A DNA stretch of 64,000 nt from Microglena sp. YARC (Eukaryota > Chlorophyta > Chlorophyceae > Chlamydomonadales > Chlamydomonadaceae), in the NCBI GenBank assembly GCA_022414725.1, contig CM039462.1, positions 127,197,556 through 127,261,555 of the forward strand. The letters are read 5' to 3'. Of this stretch, positions 24,901-39,900 are shown in pieces (positions within the stretch are counted from its first letter, which is position 1; each line of letters opens with the position of its first letter). A program made the position numbers and the translations under genes. Under the pieces are notes generated by a model. That model saw nothing but the letters and a program-made list of their open reading frames with translations, ran no database searches and was not told the origin of the DNA.

Positions 24901-27900
24901 GTTTGGTGTGGTTGGGTGTGGTTCTTGTGACAGCAAAGGATCCGACACTAAGCCATTCTGTATGTCAGGCCGGGAATCACTACCTGTGGGTTGGGTTTGG
25001 GTTTGGTGTGGTTGGGTGTGGTTCTTGTGACAGCAAAGGATCCGACACTAAGCCATTCTGTATGTCAGGCCGGGAATCACTACCTGTGGGTTGGGTTTGG
25101 GTTTGGTGTGGTTGGGTGTGGTTCTTGTGACAGCAAAGGATCCGACACTAAGCCATTCTGTATGTCAGGCCGGGAATCACTACCTGTGGGTTGGGTTTGG
25201 GTTTGGTGTGGTTGGGTGTGGTTCTTGTGACAGCAAAGGATCCGACACTAAGCCATTCTGTATGTCAGGCCGGGAATCACTACCTGTGGGTTGGGTTTGG
25301 GTTTGGTGTGGTTGGGTGTGGTTCTTGTGACAGCAAAGGATCCGACACTAAGCCATTCTGTATGTCAGGCCGGGAATCACTACCTGTGGGTTGGGTTTGG
25401 GTTTGGTGTGGTTGGGTGTGGTTCTTGTGACAGCAAAGGATCCGACACTAAGCCATTCTGTATGTCAGGCCGGGAATCACTACCTGTGGGTTGGGTTTGG
25501 GTTTGGTGTGGTTGGGTGTGGTTCTTGTGACAGCAAAGGATCCGACACTAAGCCATTCTGTATGTCAGGCCGGGAATCACTACCTGTGGGTTGGGTTTGG
25601 GTTTGGTGTGGTTGGGTGTGGTTCTTGTGACAGCAAAGGATCCGACACTAAGCCATTCTGTATGTCAGGCCGGGAATCACTACCTGTGGGTTGGGTTTGG
25701 GTTTGGTGTGGTTGGGTGTGGTTCTTGTGACAGCAAAGGATCCGACACTAAGCCATTCTGTATGTCAGGCCGGGAATCACTACCTGTGGGTTGGGTTTGG
25801 GTTTGGTGTGGTTGGGTGTGGTTCTTGTGACAGCAAAGGATCCGACACTAAGCCATTCTGTATGTCAGGCCGGAATCACTACCTGTGGGTTGGGTTTGGG
25901 TTTGGTGTGGTTGGGTGTGGTTCTTGTGACAGCAAAGGATCCGACACTAAGCCATTCTGTATGTCAGGCCGGGAATCACTACCTGTGGGTTGGGTTTGGG
26001 TTTGGTGTGGTTGGGTGTGGTTCTTGTGACAGCAAAGGATCCGACACTAAGCCATTCTGTATGTCAGGCCGGGAATCACTACCTGTGGGTTGGGTTTGGG
26101 TTTGGTGTGGTTGGGTGTGGTTCTTGTGACAGCAAAGGATCCGACACTAAGCCATTCTGTATGTCAGGCCGGGAATCACTACCTGTGGGTTGGGTTTGGG
26201 TTTGGTGTGGTTGGGTGTGGTTCTTGTGACAGCAAAGGATCCGACACTAAGCCATTCTGTATGTCAGGCCGGGAATCACTACCTGTGGGTTGGGTTTGGG
26301 TTTGGTGTGGTTGGGTGTGGTTCTTGTGACAGCAAAGGATCCGACACTAAGCCATTCTGTATGTCAGGCCGGGAATCACTACCTGTGGGTTGGGTTTGGG
26401 TTTGGTGTGGTTGGGTGTGGTTCTTGTGACAGCAAAGGATCCGACACTAAGCCATTCTGTATGTCAGGCCGGGAATCACTACCTGTGGGTTGGGTTTGGG
26501 TTTGGTGTGGTTGGGTGTGGTTCTTGTGACAGCAAAGGATCCGACACTAAGCCATTCTGTATGTCAGGCCGGGAATCACTACCTGTGGGTTGGGTTTGGG
26601 TTTGGTGTGGTTGGGTGTGGTTCTTGTGACAGCAAAGGATCCGACACTAAGCCATTCTGTATGTCAGGCCGGGAATCACTACCTGTGGGTTGGGTTTGGG
26701 TTTGGTGTGGTTGGGTGTGGTTCTTGTGACAGCAAAGGATCCGACACTAAGCCATTCTGTATGTCAGGCCGGGAATCACTACCTGTGGGTTGGGTTTGGG
26801 TTTGGTGTGGTTGGGTGTGGTTCTTGTGACAGCAAAGGATCCGACACTAAGCCATTCTGTATGTCAGGCCGGGAATCACTACCTGTGGGTTGGGTTTGGG
26901 TTTGGTGTGGTTGGGTGTGGTTCTTGTGACAGCAAAGGATCCGACACTAAGCCATTCTGTATGTCAGGCCGGGAATCACTACCTGTGGGTTGGGTTTGGG
27001 TTTGGTGTGGTTGGGTGTGGTTCTTGTGACAGCAAAGGATCCGACACTAAGCCATTCTGTATGTCAGGCCGGGAATCACTACCTGTGGGTTGGGTTTGGG
27101 TTTGGTGTGGTTGGGTGTGGTTCTTGTGACAGCAAAGGATCCGACACTAAGCCATTCTGTATGTCAGGCCGGGAATCACTACCTGTGGGTTGGGTTTGGG
27201 TTTGGTGTGGTTGGGTGTGGTTCTTGTGACAGCAAAGGATCCGACACTAAGCCATTCTGTATGTCAGGCCGGGAATCACTACCTGTGGGTTGGGTTTGGG
27301 TTTGGTGTGGTTGGGTGTGGTTCTTGTGACAGCAAAGGATCCGACACTAAGCCATTCTGTATGTCAGGCCGGGAATCACTACCTGTGGGTTGGGTTTGGG
27401 TTTGGTGTGGTTGGGTGTGGTTCTTGTGACAGCAAAGGATCCGACACTAAGCCATTCTGTATGTCAGGCCGGGAATCACTACCTGTGGGTTGGGTTTGGG
27501 TTTGGTGTGGTTGGGTGTGGTTCTTGTGACAGCAAAGGATCCGACACTAAGCCATTCTGTATGTCAGGCCGGGAATCACTACCTGTGGGTTGGGTTTGGG
27601 TTTGGTGTGGTTGGGTGTGGTTCTTGTGACAGCAAAGGATCCGACACTAAGCCATTCTGTATGTCAGGCCGGGAATCACTACCTGTGGGTTGGGTTTGGG
27701 TTTGGTGTGGTTGGGTGTGGTTCTTGTGACAGCAAAGGATCCGACACTAAGCCATTCTGTATGTCAGGCCGGGAATCACTACCTGTGGGTTGGGTTTGGG
27801 TTTGGTGTGGTTGGGTGTGGTTCTTGTGACAGCAAAGGATCCGACACTAAGCCATTCTGTATGTCAGGCCGGGAATCACTACCTGTGGGTTGGGTTTGGG

Positions 27901-30900
27901 TTTGGTGTGGTTGGGTGTGGTTCTTGTGACAGCAAAGGATCCGACACTAAGCCATTCTGTATGTCAGGCCGGGAATCACTACCTGTGGGTTGGGTTTGGG
28001 TTTGGTGTGGTTGGGTGTGGTTCTTGTGACAGCAAAGGATCCGACACTAAGCCATTCTGTATGTCAGGCCGGGAATCACTACCTGTGGGTTGGGTTTGGG
28101 TTTGGTGTGGTTGGGTGTGGTTCTTGTGACAGCAAAGGATCCGACACTAAGCCATTCTGTATGTCAGGCCGGGAATCACTACCTGTGGGTTGGGTTTGGG
28201 TTTGGTGTGGTTGGGTGTGGTTCTTGTGACAGCAAAGGATCCGACACTAAGCCATTCTGTATGTCAGGCCGGGAATCACTACCTGTGGGTTGGGTTTGGG
28301 TTTGGTGTGGTTGGGTGTGGTTCTTGTGACAGCAAAGGATCCGACACTAAGCCATTCTGTATGTCAGGCCGGGAATCACTACCTGTGGGTTGGGTTTGGG
28401 TTTGGTGTGGTTGGGTGTGGTTCTTGTGACAGCAAAGGATCCGACACTAAGCCATTCTGTATGTCAGGCCGGGAATCACTACCTGTGGGTTGGGTTTGGG
28501 TTTGGTGTGGTTGGGTGTGGTTCTTGTGACAGCAAAGGATCCGACACTAAGCCATTCTGTATGTCAGGCCGGGAATCACTACCTGTGGGTTGGGTTTGGG
28601 TTTGGTGTGGTTGGGTGTGGTTCTTGTGACAGCAAAGGATCCGACACTAAGCCATTCTGTATGTCAGGCCGGGAATCACTACCTGTGGGTTGGGTTTGGG
28701 TTTGGTGTGGTTGGGTGTGGTTCTTGTGACAGCAAAGGATCCGACACTAAGCCATTCTGTATGTCAGGCCGGGAATCACTACCTGTGGGTTGGGTTTGGG
28801 TTTGGTGTGGTTGGGTGTGGTTCTTGTGACAGCAAAGGATCCGACACTAAGCCATTCTGTATGTCAGGCCGGGAATCACTACCTGTGGGTTGGGTTTGGG
28901 TTTGGTGTGGTTGGGTGTGGTTCTTGTGACAGCAAAGGATCCGACACTAAGCCATTCTGTATGTCAGGCCGGGAATCACTACCTGTGGGTTGGGTTTGGG
29001 TTTGGTGTGGTTGGGTGTGGTTCTTGTGACAGCAAAGGATCCGACACTAAGCCATTCTGTATGTCAGGCCGGGAATCACTACCTGTGGGTTGGGTTTGGG
29101 TTTGGTGTGGTTGGGTGTGGTTCTTGTGACAGCAAAGGATCCGACACTAAGCCATTCTGTATGTCAGGCCGGGAATCACTACCTGTGGGTTGGGTTTGGG
29201 TTTGGTGTGGTTGGGTGTGGTTCTTGTGACAGCAAAGGATCCGACACTAAGCCATTCTGTATGTCAGGCCGGGAATCACTACCTGTGGGTTGGGTTTGGG
29301 TTTGGTGTGGTTGGGTGTGGTTCTTGTGACAGCAAAGGATCCGACACTAAGCCATTCTGTATGTCAGGCCGGGAATCACTACCTGTGGGTTGGGTTTGGG
29401 TTTGGTGTGGTTGGGTGTGGTTCTTGTGACAGCAAAGGATCCGACACTAAGCCATTCTGTATGTCAGGCCGGGAATCACTACCTGTGGGTTGGGTTTGGG
29501 TTTGGTGTGGTTGGGTGTGGTTCTTGTGACAGCAAAGGATCCGACACTAAGCCATTCTGTATGTCAGGCCGGGAATCACTACCTGTGGGTTGGGTTTGGG
29601 TTTGGTGTGGTTGGGTGTGGTTCTTGTGACAGCAAAGGATCCGACACTAAGCCATTCTGTATGTCAGGCCGGGAATCACTACCTGTGGGTTGGGTTTGGG
29701 TTTGGTGTGGTTGGGTGTGGTTCTTGTGACAGCAAAGGATCCGACACTAAGCCATTCTGTATGTCAGGCCGGGAATCACTACCTGTGGGTTGGGTTTGGG
29801 TTTGGTGTGGTTGGGTGTGGTTCTTGTGACAGCAAAGGATCCGACACTAAGCCATTCTGTATGTCAGGCCGGGAATCACTACCTGTGGGTTGGGTTTGGG
29901 TTTGGTGTGGTTGGGTGTGGTTCTTGTGACAGCAAAGGATCCGACACTAAGCCATTCTGTATGTCAGGCCGGGAATCACTACCTGTGGGTTGGGTTTGGG
30001 TTTGGTGTGGTTGGGTGTGGTTCTTGTGACAGCAAAGGATCCGACACTAAGCCATTCTGTATGTCAGGCCGGGAATCACTACCTGTGGGTTGGGTTTGGG
30101 TTTGGTGTGGTTGGGTGTGGTTCTTGTGACAGCAAAGGATCCGACACTAAGCCATTCTGTATGTCAGGCCGGGAATCACTACCTGTGGGTTGGGTTTGGG
30201 TTTGGTGTGGTTGGGTGTGGTTCTTGTGACAGCAAAGGATCCGACACTAAGCCATTCTGTATGTCAGGCCGGGAATCACTACCTGTGGGTTGGGTTTGGG
30301 TTTGGTGTGGTTGGGTGTGGTTCTTGTGACAGCAAAGGATCCGACACTAAGCCATTCTGTATGTCAGGCCGGGAATCACTACCTGTGGGTTGGGTTTGGG
30401 TTTGGTGTGGTTGGGTGTGGTTCTTGTGACAGCAAAGGATCCGACACTAAGCCATTCTGTATGTCAGGCCGGGAATCACTACCTGTGGGTTGGGTTTGGG
30501 TTTGGTGTGGTTGGGTGTGGTTCTTGTGACAGCAAAGGATCCGACACTAAGCCATTCTGTATGTCAGGCCGGGAATCACTACCTGTGGGTTGGGTTTGGG
30601 TTTGGTGTGGTTGGGTGTGGTTCTTGTGACAGCAAAGGATCCGACACTAAGCCATTCTGTATGTCAGGCCGGGAATCACTACCTGTGGGTTGGGTTTGGG
30701 TTTGGTGTGGTTGGGTGTGGTTCTTGTGACAGCAAAGGATCCGACACTAAGCCATTCTGTATGTCAGGCCGGGAATCACTACCTGTGGGTTGGGTTTGGG
30801 TTTGGTGTGGTTGGGTGTGGTTCTTGTGACAGCAAAGGATCCGACACTAAGCCATTCTGTATGTCAGGCCGGGAATCACTACCTGTGGGTTGGGTTTGGG

Positions 30901-33900
30901 TTTGGTGTGGTTGGGTGTGGTTCTTGTGACAGCAAAGGATCCGACACTAAGCCATTCTGTATGTCAGGCCGGGAATCACTACCTGTGGGTTGGGTTTGGG
31001 TTTGGTGTGGTTGGGTGTGGTTCTTGTGACAGCAAAGGATCCGACACTAAGCCATTCTGTATGTCAGGCCGGGAATCACTACCTGTGGGTTGGGTTTGGG
31101 TTTGGTGTGGTTGGGTGTGGTTCTTGTGACAGCAAAGGATCCGACACTAAGCCATTCTGTATGTCAGGCCGGGAATCACTACCTGTGGGTTGGGTTTGGG
31201 TTTGGTGTGGTTGGGTGTGGTTCTTGTGACAGCAAAGGATCCGACACTAAGCCATTCTGTATGTCAGGCCGGGAATCACTACCTGTGGGTTGGGTTTGGG
31301 TTTGGTGTGGTTGGGTGTGGTTCTTGTGACAGCAAAGGATCCGACACTAAGCCATTCTGTATGTCAGGCCGGGAATCACTACCTGTGGGTTGGGTTTGGG
31401 TTTGGTGTGGTTGGGTGTGGTTCTTGTGACAGCAAAGGATCCGACACTAAGCCATTCTGTATGTCAGGCCGGGAATCACTACCTGTGGGTTGGGTTTGGG
31501 TTTGGTGTGGTTGGGTGTGGTTCTTGTGACAGCAAAGGATCCGACACTAAGCCATTCTGTATGTCAGGCCGGGAATCACTACCTGTGGGTTGGGTTTGGG
31601 TTTGGTGTGGTTGGGTGTGGTTCTTGTGACAGCAAAGGATCCGACACTAAGCCATTCTGTATGTCAGGCCGGGAATCACTACCTGTGGGTTGGGTTTGGG
31701 TTTGGTGTGGTTGGGTGTGGTTCTTGTGACAGCAAAGGATCCGACACTAAGCCATTCTGTATGTCAGGCCGGGAATCACTACCTGTGGGTTGGGTTTGGG
31801 TTTGGTGTGGTTGGGTGTGGTTCTTGTGACAGCAAAGGATCCGACACTAAGCCATTCTGTATGTCAGGCCGGGAATCACTACCTGTGGGTTGGGTTTGGG
31901 TTTGGTGTGGTTGGGTGTGGTTCTTGTGACAGCAAAGGATCCGACACTAAGCCATTCTGTATGTCAGGCCGGGAATCACTACCTGTGGGTTGGGTTTGGG
32001 TTTGGTGTGGTTGGGTGTGGTTCTTGTGACAGCAAAGGATCCGACACTAAGCCATTCTGTATGTCAGGCCGGGAATCACTACCTGTGGGTTGGGTTTGGG
32101 TTTGGTGTGGTTGGGTGTGGTTCTTGTGACAGCAAAGGATCCGACACTAAGCCATTCTGTATGTCAGGCCGGGAATCACTACCTGTGGGTTGGGTTTGGG
32201 TTTGGTGTGGTTGGGTGTGGTTCTTGTGACAGCAAAGGATCCGACACTAAGCCATTCTGTATGTCAGGCCGGGAATCACTACCTGTGGGTTGGGTTTGGG
32301 TTTGGTGTGGTTGGGTGTGGTTCTTGTGACAGCAAAGGATCCGACACTAAGCCATTCTGTATGTCAGGCCGGGAATCACTACCTGTGGGTTGGGTTTGGG
32401 TTTGGTGTGGTTGGGTGTGGTTCTTGTGACAGCAAAGGATCCGACACTAAGCCATTCTGTATGTCAGGCCGGGAATCACTACCTGTGGGTTGGGTTTGGG
32501 TTTGGTGTGGTTGGGTGTGGTTCTTGTGACAGCAAAGGATCCGACACTAAGCCATTCTGTATGTCAGGCCGGGAATCACTACCTGTGGGTTGGGTTTGGG
32601 TTTGGTGTGGTTGGGTGTGGTTCTTGTGACAGCAAAGGATCCGACACTAAGCCATTCTGTATGTCAGGCCGGGAATCACTACCTGTGGGTTGGGTTTGGG
32701 TTTGGTGTGGTTGGGTGTGGTTCTTGTGACAGCAAAGGATCCGACACTAAGCCATTCTGTATGTCAGGCCGGGAATCACTACCTGTGGGTTGGGTTTGGG
32801 TTTGGTGTGGTTGGGTGTGGTTCTTGTGACAGCAAAGGATCCGACACTAAGCCATTCTGTATGTCAGGCCGGGAATCACTACCTGTGGGTTGGGTTTGGG
32901 TTTGGTGTGGTTGGGTGTGGTTCTTGTGACAGCAAAGGATCCGACACTAAGCCATTCTGTATGTCAGGCCGGGAATCACTACCTGTGGGTTGGGTTTGGG
33001 TTTGGTGTGGTTGGGTGTGGTTCTTGTGACAGCAAAGGATCCGACACTAAGCCATTCTGTATGTCAGGCCGGGAATCACTACCTGTGGGTTGGGTTTGGG
33101 TTTGGTGTGGTTGGGTGTGGTTCTTGTGACAGCAAAGGATCCGACACTAAGCCATTCTGTATGTCAGGCCGGGAATCACTACCTGTGGGTTGGGTTTGGG
33201 TTTGGTGTGGTTGGGTGTGGTTCTTGTGACAGCAAAGGATCCGACACTAAGCCATTCTGTATGTCAGGCCGGGAATCACTACCTGTGGGTTGGGTTTGGG
33301 TTTGGTGTGGTTGGGTGTGGTTCTTGTGACAGCAAAGGATCCGACACTAAGCCATTCTGTATGTCAGGCCGGGAATCACTACCTGTGGGTTGGGTTTGGG
33401 TTTGGTGTGGTTGGGTGTGGTTCTTGTGACAGCAAAGGATCCGACACTAAGCCATTCTGTATGTCAGGCCGGGAATCACTACCTGTGGGTTGGGTTTGGG
33501 TTTGGTGTGGTTGGGTGTGGTTCTTGTGACAGCAAAGGATCCGACACTAAGCCATTCTGTATGTCAGGCCGGGAATCACTACCTGTGGGTTGGGTTTGGG
33601 TTTGGTGTGGTTGGGTGTGGTTCTTGTGACAGCAAAGGATCCGACACTAAGCCATTCTGTATGTCAGGCCGGGAATCACTACCTGTGGGTTGGGTTTGGG
33701 TTTGGTGTGGTTGGGTGTGGTTCTTGTGACAGCAAAGGATCCGACACTAAGCCATTCTGTATGTCAGGCCGGGAATCACTACCTGTGGGTTGGGTTTGGG
33801 TTTGGTGTGGTTGGGTGTGGTTCTTGTGACAGCAAAGGATCCGACACTAAGCCATTCTGTATGTCAGGCCGGGAATCACTACCTGTGGGTTGGGTTTGGG

Positions 33901-36900
33901 TTTGGTGTGGTTGGGTGTGGTTCTTGTGACAGCAAAGGATCCGACACTAAGCCATTCTGTATGTCAGGCCGGGAATCACTACCTGTGGGTTGGGTTTGGG
34001 TTTGGTGTGGTTGGGTGTGGTTCTTGTGACAGCAAAGGATCCGACACTAAGCCATTCTGTATGTCAGGCCGGGAATCACTACCTGTGGGTTGGGTTTGGG
34101 TTTGGTGTGGTTGGGTGTGGTTCTTGTGACAGCAAAGGATCCGACACTAAGCCATTCTGTATGTCAGGCCGGGAATCACTACCTGTGGGTTGGGTTTGGG
34201 TTTGGTGTGGTTGGGTGTGGTTCTTGTGACAGCAAAGGATCCGACACTAAGCCATTCTGTATGTCAGGCCGGGAATCACTACCTGTGGGTTGGGTTTGGG
34301 TTTGGTGTGGTTGGGTGTGGTTCTTGTGACAGCAAAGGATCCGACACTAAGCCATTCTGTATGTCAGGCCGGGAATCACTACCTGTGGGTTGGGTTTGGG
34401 TTTGGTGTGGTTGGGTGTGGTTCTTGTGACAGCAAAGGATCCGACACTAAGCCATTCTGTATGTCAGGCCGGGAATCACTACCTGTGGGTTGGGTTTGGG
34501 TTTGGTGTGGTTGGGTGTGGTTCTTGTGACAGCAAAGGATCCGACACTAAGCCATTCTGTATGTCAGGCCGGGAATCACTACCTGTGGGTTGGGTTTGGG
34601 TTTGGTGTGGTTGGGTGTGGTTCTTGTGACAGCAAAGGATCCGACACTAAGCCATTCTGTATGTCAGGCCGGGAATCACTACCTGTGGGTTGGGTTTGGG
34701 TTTGGTGTGGTTGGGTGTGGTTCTTGTGACAGCAAAGGATCCGACACTAAGCCATTCTGTATGTCAGGCCGGGAATCACTACCTGTGGGTTGGGTTTGGG
34801 TTTGGTGTGGTTGGGTGTGGTTCTTGTGACAGCAAAGGATCCGACACTAAGCCATTCTGTATGTCAGGCCGGGAATCACTACCTGTGGGTTGGGTTTGGG
34901 TTTGGTGTGGTTGGGTGTGGTTCTTGTGACAGCAAAGGATCCGACACTAAGCCATTCTGTATGTCAGGCCGGGAATCACTACCTGTGGGTTGGGTTTGGG
35001 TTTGGTGTGGTTGGGTGTGGTTCTTGTGACAGCAAAGGATCCGACACTAAGCCATTCTGTATGTCAGGCCGGGAATCACTACCTGTGGGTTGGGTTTGGG
35101 TTTGGTGTGGTTGGGTGTGGTTCTTGTGACAGCAAAGGATCCGACACTAAGCCATTCTGTATGTCAGGCCGGGAATCACTACCTGTGGGTTGGGTTTGGG
35201 TTTGGTGTGGTTGGGTGTGGTTCTTGTGACAGCAAAGGATCCGACACTAAGCCATTCTGTATGTCAGGCCGGGAATCACTACCTGTGGGTTGGGTTTGGG
35301 TTTGGTGTGGTTGGGTGTGGTTCTTGTGACAGCAAAGGATCCGACACTAAGCCATTCTGTATGTCAGGCCGGGAATCACTACCTGTGGGTTTGGGTTTGG
35401 GTTTGGTGTGGTTGGGTGTGGTTCTTGTGACAGCAAAGGATCCGACACTAAGCCATTCTGTATGTCAGGCCGGGAATCACTACCTGTGGGTTGGGTTTGG
35501 GTTTGGTGTGGTTGGGTGTGGTTCTTGTGACAGCAAAGGATCCGACACTAAGCCATTCTGTATGTCAGGCCGGGAATCACTACCTGTGGGTTGGGTTTGG
35601 GTTTGGTGTGGTTGGGTGTGGTTCTTGTGACAGCAAAGGATCCGACACTAAGCCATTCTGTATGTCAGGCCGGGAATCACTACCTGTGGGTTGGGTTTGG
35701 GTTTGGTGTGGTTGGGTGTGGTTCTTGTGACAGCAAAGGATCCGACACTAAGCCATTCTGTATGTCAGGCCGGGAATCACTACCTGTGGGTTGGGTTTGG
35801 GTTTGGTGTGGTTGGGTGTGGTTCTTGTGACAGCAAAGGATCCGACACTAAGCCATTCTGTATGTCAGGCCGGGAATCACTACCTGTGGGTTGGGTTTGG
35901 GTTTGGTGTGGTTGGGTGTGGTTCTTGTGACAGCAAAGGATCCGACACTAAGCCATTCTGTATGTCAGGCCGGGAATCACTACCTGTGGGTTGGGTTTGG
36001 GTTTGGTGTGGTTGGGTGTGGTTCTTGTGACAGCAAAGGATCCGACACTAAGCCATTCTGTATGTCAGGCCGGGAATCACTACCTGTGGGTTGGGTTTGG
36101 GTTTGGTGTGGTTGGGTGTGGTTCTTGTGACAGCAAAGGATCCGACACTAAGCCATTCTGTATGTCAGGCCGGGAATCACTACCTGTGGGTTGGGTTTGG
36201 GTTTGGTGTGGTTGGGTGTGGTTCTTGTGACAGCAAAGGATCCGACACTAAGCCATTCTGTATGTCAGGCCGGGAATCACTACCTGTGGGTTGGGTTTGG
36301 GTTTGGTGTGGTTGGGTGTGGTTCTTGTGACAGCAAAGGATCCGACACTAAGCCATTCTGTATGTCAGGCCGGGAATCACTACCTGTGGGTTGGGTTTGG
36401 GTTTGGTGTGGTTGGGTGTGGTTCTTGTGACAGCAAAGGATCCGACACTAAGCCATTCTGTATGTCAGGCCGGGAATCACTACCTGTGGGTTGGGTTTGG
36501 GTTTGGTGTGGTTGGGTGTGGTTCTTGTGACAGCAAAGGATCCGACACTAAGCCATTCTGTATGTCAGGCCGGGAATCACTACCTGTGGGTTGGGTTTGG
36601 GTTTGGTGTGGTTGGGTGTGGTTCTTGTGACAGCAAAGGATCCGACACTAAGCCATTCTGTATGTCAGGCCGGGAATCACTACCTGTGGGTTGGGTTTGG
36701 GTTTGGTGTGGTTGGGTGTGGTTCTTGTGACAGCAAAGGATCCGACACTAAGCCATTCTGTATGTCAGGCCGGGAATCACTACCTGTGGGTTGGGTTTGG
36801 GTTTGGTGTGGTTGGGTGTGGTTCTTGTGACAGCAAAGGATCCGACACTAAGCCATTCTGTATGTCAGGCCGGGAATCACTACCTGTGGGTTGGGTTTGG

Positions 36901-39900
36901 GTTTGGTGTGGTTGGGTGTGGTTCTTGTGACAGCAAAGGATCCGACACTAAGCCATTCTGTATGTCAGGCCGGGAATCACTACCTGTGGGTTGGGTTTGG
37001 GTTTGGTGTGGTTGGGTGTGGTTCTTGTGACAGCAAAGGATCCGACACTAAGCCATTCTGTATGTCAGGCCGGGAATCACTACCTGTGGGTTGGGTTTGG
37101 GTTTGGTGTGGTTGGGTGTGGTTCTTGTGACAGCAAAGGATCCGACACTAAGCCATTCTGTATGTCAGGCCGGGAATCACTACCTGTGGGTTGGGTTTGG
37201 GTTTGGTGTGGTTGGGTGTGGTTCTTGTGACAGCAAAGGATCCGACACTAAGCCATTCTGTATGTCAGGCCGGGAATCACTACCTGTGGGTTGGGTTTGG
37301 GTTTGGTGTGGTTGGGTGTGGTTCTTGTGACAGCAAAGGATCCGACACTAAGCCATTCTGTATGTCAGGCCGGGAATCACTACCTGTGGGTTGGGTTTGG
37401 GTTTGGTGTGGTTGGGTGTGGTTCTTGTGACAGCAAAGGATCCGACACTAAGCCATTCTGTATGTCAGGCCGGGAATCACTACCTGTGGGTTGGGTTTGG
37501 GTTTGGTGTGGTTGGGTGTGGTTCTTGTGACAGCAAAGGATCCGACACTAAGCCATTCTGTATGTCAGGCCGGGAATCACTACCTGTGGGTTGGGTTTGG
37601 GTTTGGTGTGGTTGGGTGTGGTTCTTGTGACAGCAAAGGATCCGACACTAAGCCATTCTGTATGTCAGGCCGGGAATCACTACCTGTGGGTTGGGTTTGG
37701 GTTTGGTGTGGTTGGGTGTGGTTCTTGTGACAGCAAAGGATCCGACACTAAGCCATTCTGTATGTCAGGCCGGGAATCACTACCTGTGGGTTGGGTTTGG
37801 GTTTGGTGTGGTTGGGTGTGGTTCTTGTGACAGCAAAGGATCCGACACTAAGCCATTCTGTATGTCAGGCCGGGAATCACTACCTGTGGGTTGGGTTTGG
37901 GTTTGGTGTGGTTGGGTGTGGTTCTTGTGACAGCAAAGGATCCGACACTAAGCCATTCTGTATGTCAGGCCGGGAATCACTACCTGTGGGTTGGGTTTGG
38001 GTTTGGTGTGGTTGGGTGTGGTTCTTGTGACAGCAAAGGATCCGACACTAAGCCATTCTGTATGTCAGGCCGGGAATCACTACCTGTGGGTTGGGTTTGG
38101 GTTTGGTGTGGTTGGGTGTGGTTCTTGTGACAGCAAAGGATCCGACACTAAGCCATTCTGTATGTCAGGCCGGGAATCACTACCTGTGGGTTGGGTTTGG
38201 GTTTGGTGTGGTTGGGTGTGGTTCTTGTGACAGCAAAGGATCCGACACTAAGCCATTCTGTATGTCAGCCGGGAATCACTACCTGTGGGTTGGGTTTGGG
38301 TTTGGTGTGGTTGGGTGTGGTTCTTGTGACAGCAAAGGATCCGACACTAAGCCATTCTGTATGTCAGGCCGGGAATCACTACCTGTGGGTTGGGTTTGGG
38401 TTTGGTGTGGTTGGGTGTGGTTCTTGTGACAGCAAAGGATCCGACACTAAGCCATTCTGTATGTCAGGCCGGGAATCACTACCTGTGGGTTGGGTTTGGG
38501 TTTGGTGTGGTTTGGGTGTGGTTCTTGTGACAGCAAAGGATCCGACACTAAGCCATTCTGTATGTCAGGCCGGGAATCACTACCTGTGGGTTGGGTTTGG
38601 GTTTGGTGTGGTTGGGTGTGGTTCTTGTGACAGCAAAGGATCCGACACTAAGCCATTCTGTATGTCAGGCCGGGAATCACTACCTGTGGGTTGGGTTTGG
38701 GTTTGGTGTGGTTGGGTGTGGTTCTTGTGACAGCAAAGGATCCGACACTAAGCCATTCTGTATGTCAGGCCGGGAATCACTACCTGTGGGTTGGGTTTGG
38801 GTTTGGTGTGGTTGGGTGTGGTTCTTGTGACAGCAAAGGATCCGACACTAAGCCATTCTGTATGTCAGGCCGGGAATCACTACCTGTGGGTTGGGTTTGG
38901 GTTTGGTGTGGTTGGGTGTGGTTCTTGTGACAGCAAAGGATCCGACACTAAGCCATTCTGTATGTCAGGCCGGGAATCACTACCTGTGGTTGGGTTTGGG
39001 TTTGGTGTGGTTGGGTGTGGTTCTTGTGACAGCAAAGGATCCGACACTAAGCCATTCTGTATGTCAGGCCGGGAATCACTACCTGTGGGTTGGGTTTGGG
39101 TTTGGTGTGGTTGGGTGTGGTTCTTGTGACAGCAAAGGATCCGACACTAAGCCATTCTGTATGTCAGGCCGGGAATCACTACCTGTGGGTTGGGTTTGGG
39201 TTTGGTGTGGTTGGGTGTGGTTCTTGTGACAGCAAAGGATCCGACACTAAGCCATTCTGTATGTCAGGCCGGGAATCACTACCTGTGGGTTGGGTTTGGG
39301 TTTGGTGTGGTTGGGTGTGGTTCTTGTGACAGCAAAGGATCCGACACTAAGCCATTCTGTATGTCAGGCCGGGAATCACTACCTGTGGGTTGGGTTTGGG
39401 TTTGGTGTGGTTGGGTGTGGTTCTTGTGACAGCAAAGGATCCGACACTAAGCCATTCTGTATGTCAGGCCGGGAATCACTACCTGTGGGTTGGGTTTGGG
39501 TTTGGTGTGGTTGGGTGTGGTTCTTGTGACAGCAAAGGATCCGACACTAAGCCATTCTGTATGTCAGGCCGGGAATCACTACCTGTGGGTTGGGTTTGGG
39601 TTTGGTGTGGTTGGGTGTGGTTCTTGTGACAGCAAAGGATCCGACACTAAGCCATTCTGTATGTCAGGCCGGGAATCACTACCTGTGGGTTGGGTTTGGG
39701 TTTGGTGTGGTTGGGTGTGGTTCTTGTGACAGCAAAGGATCCGACACTAAGCCATTCTGTATGTCAGGCCGGGAATCACTACCTGTGGGTTGGGTTTTGG
39801 GTTTGGTGTGGTTGGGTGTGGTTCTTGTGACAGCAAAGGATCCGACACTAAGCCATTCTGTATGTCAGGCCGGGAATCACTACCTGTGGGTTGGGTTTGG

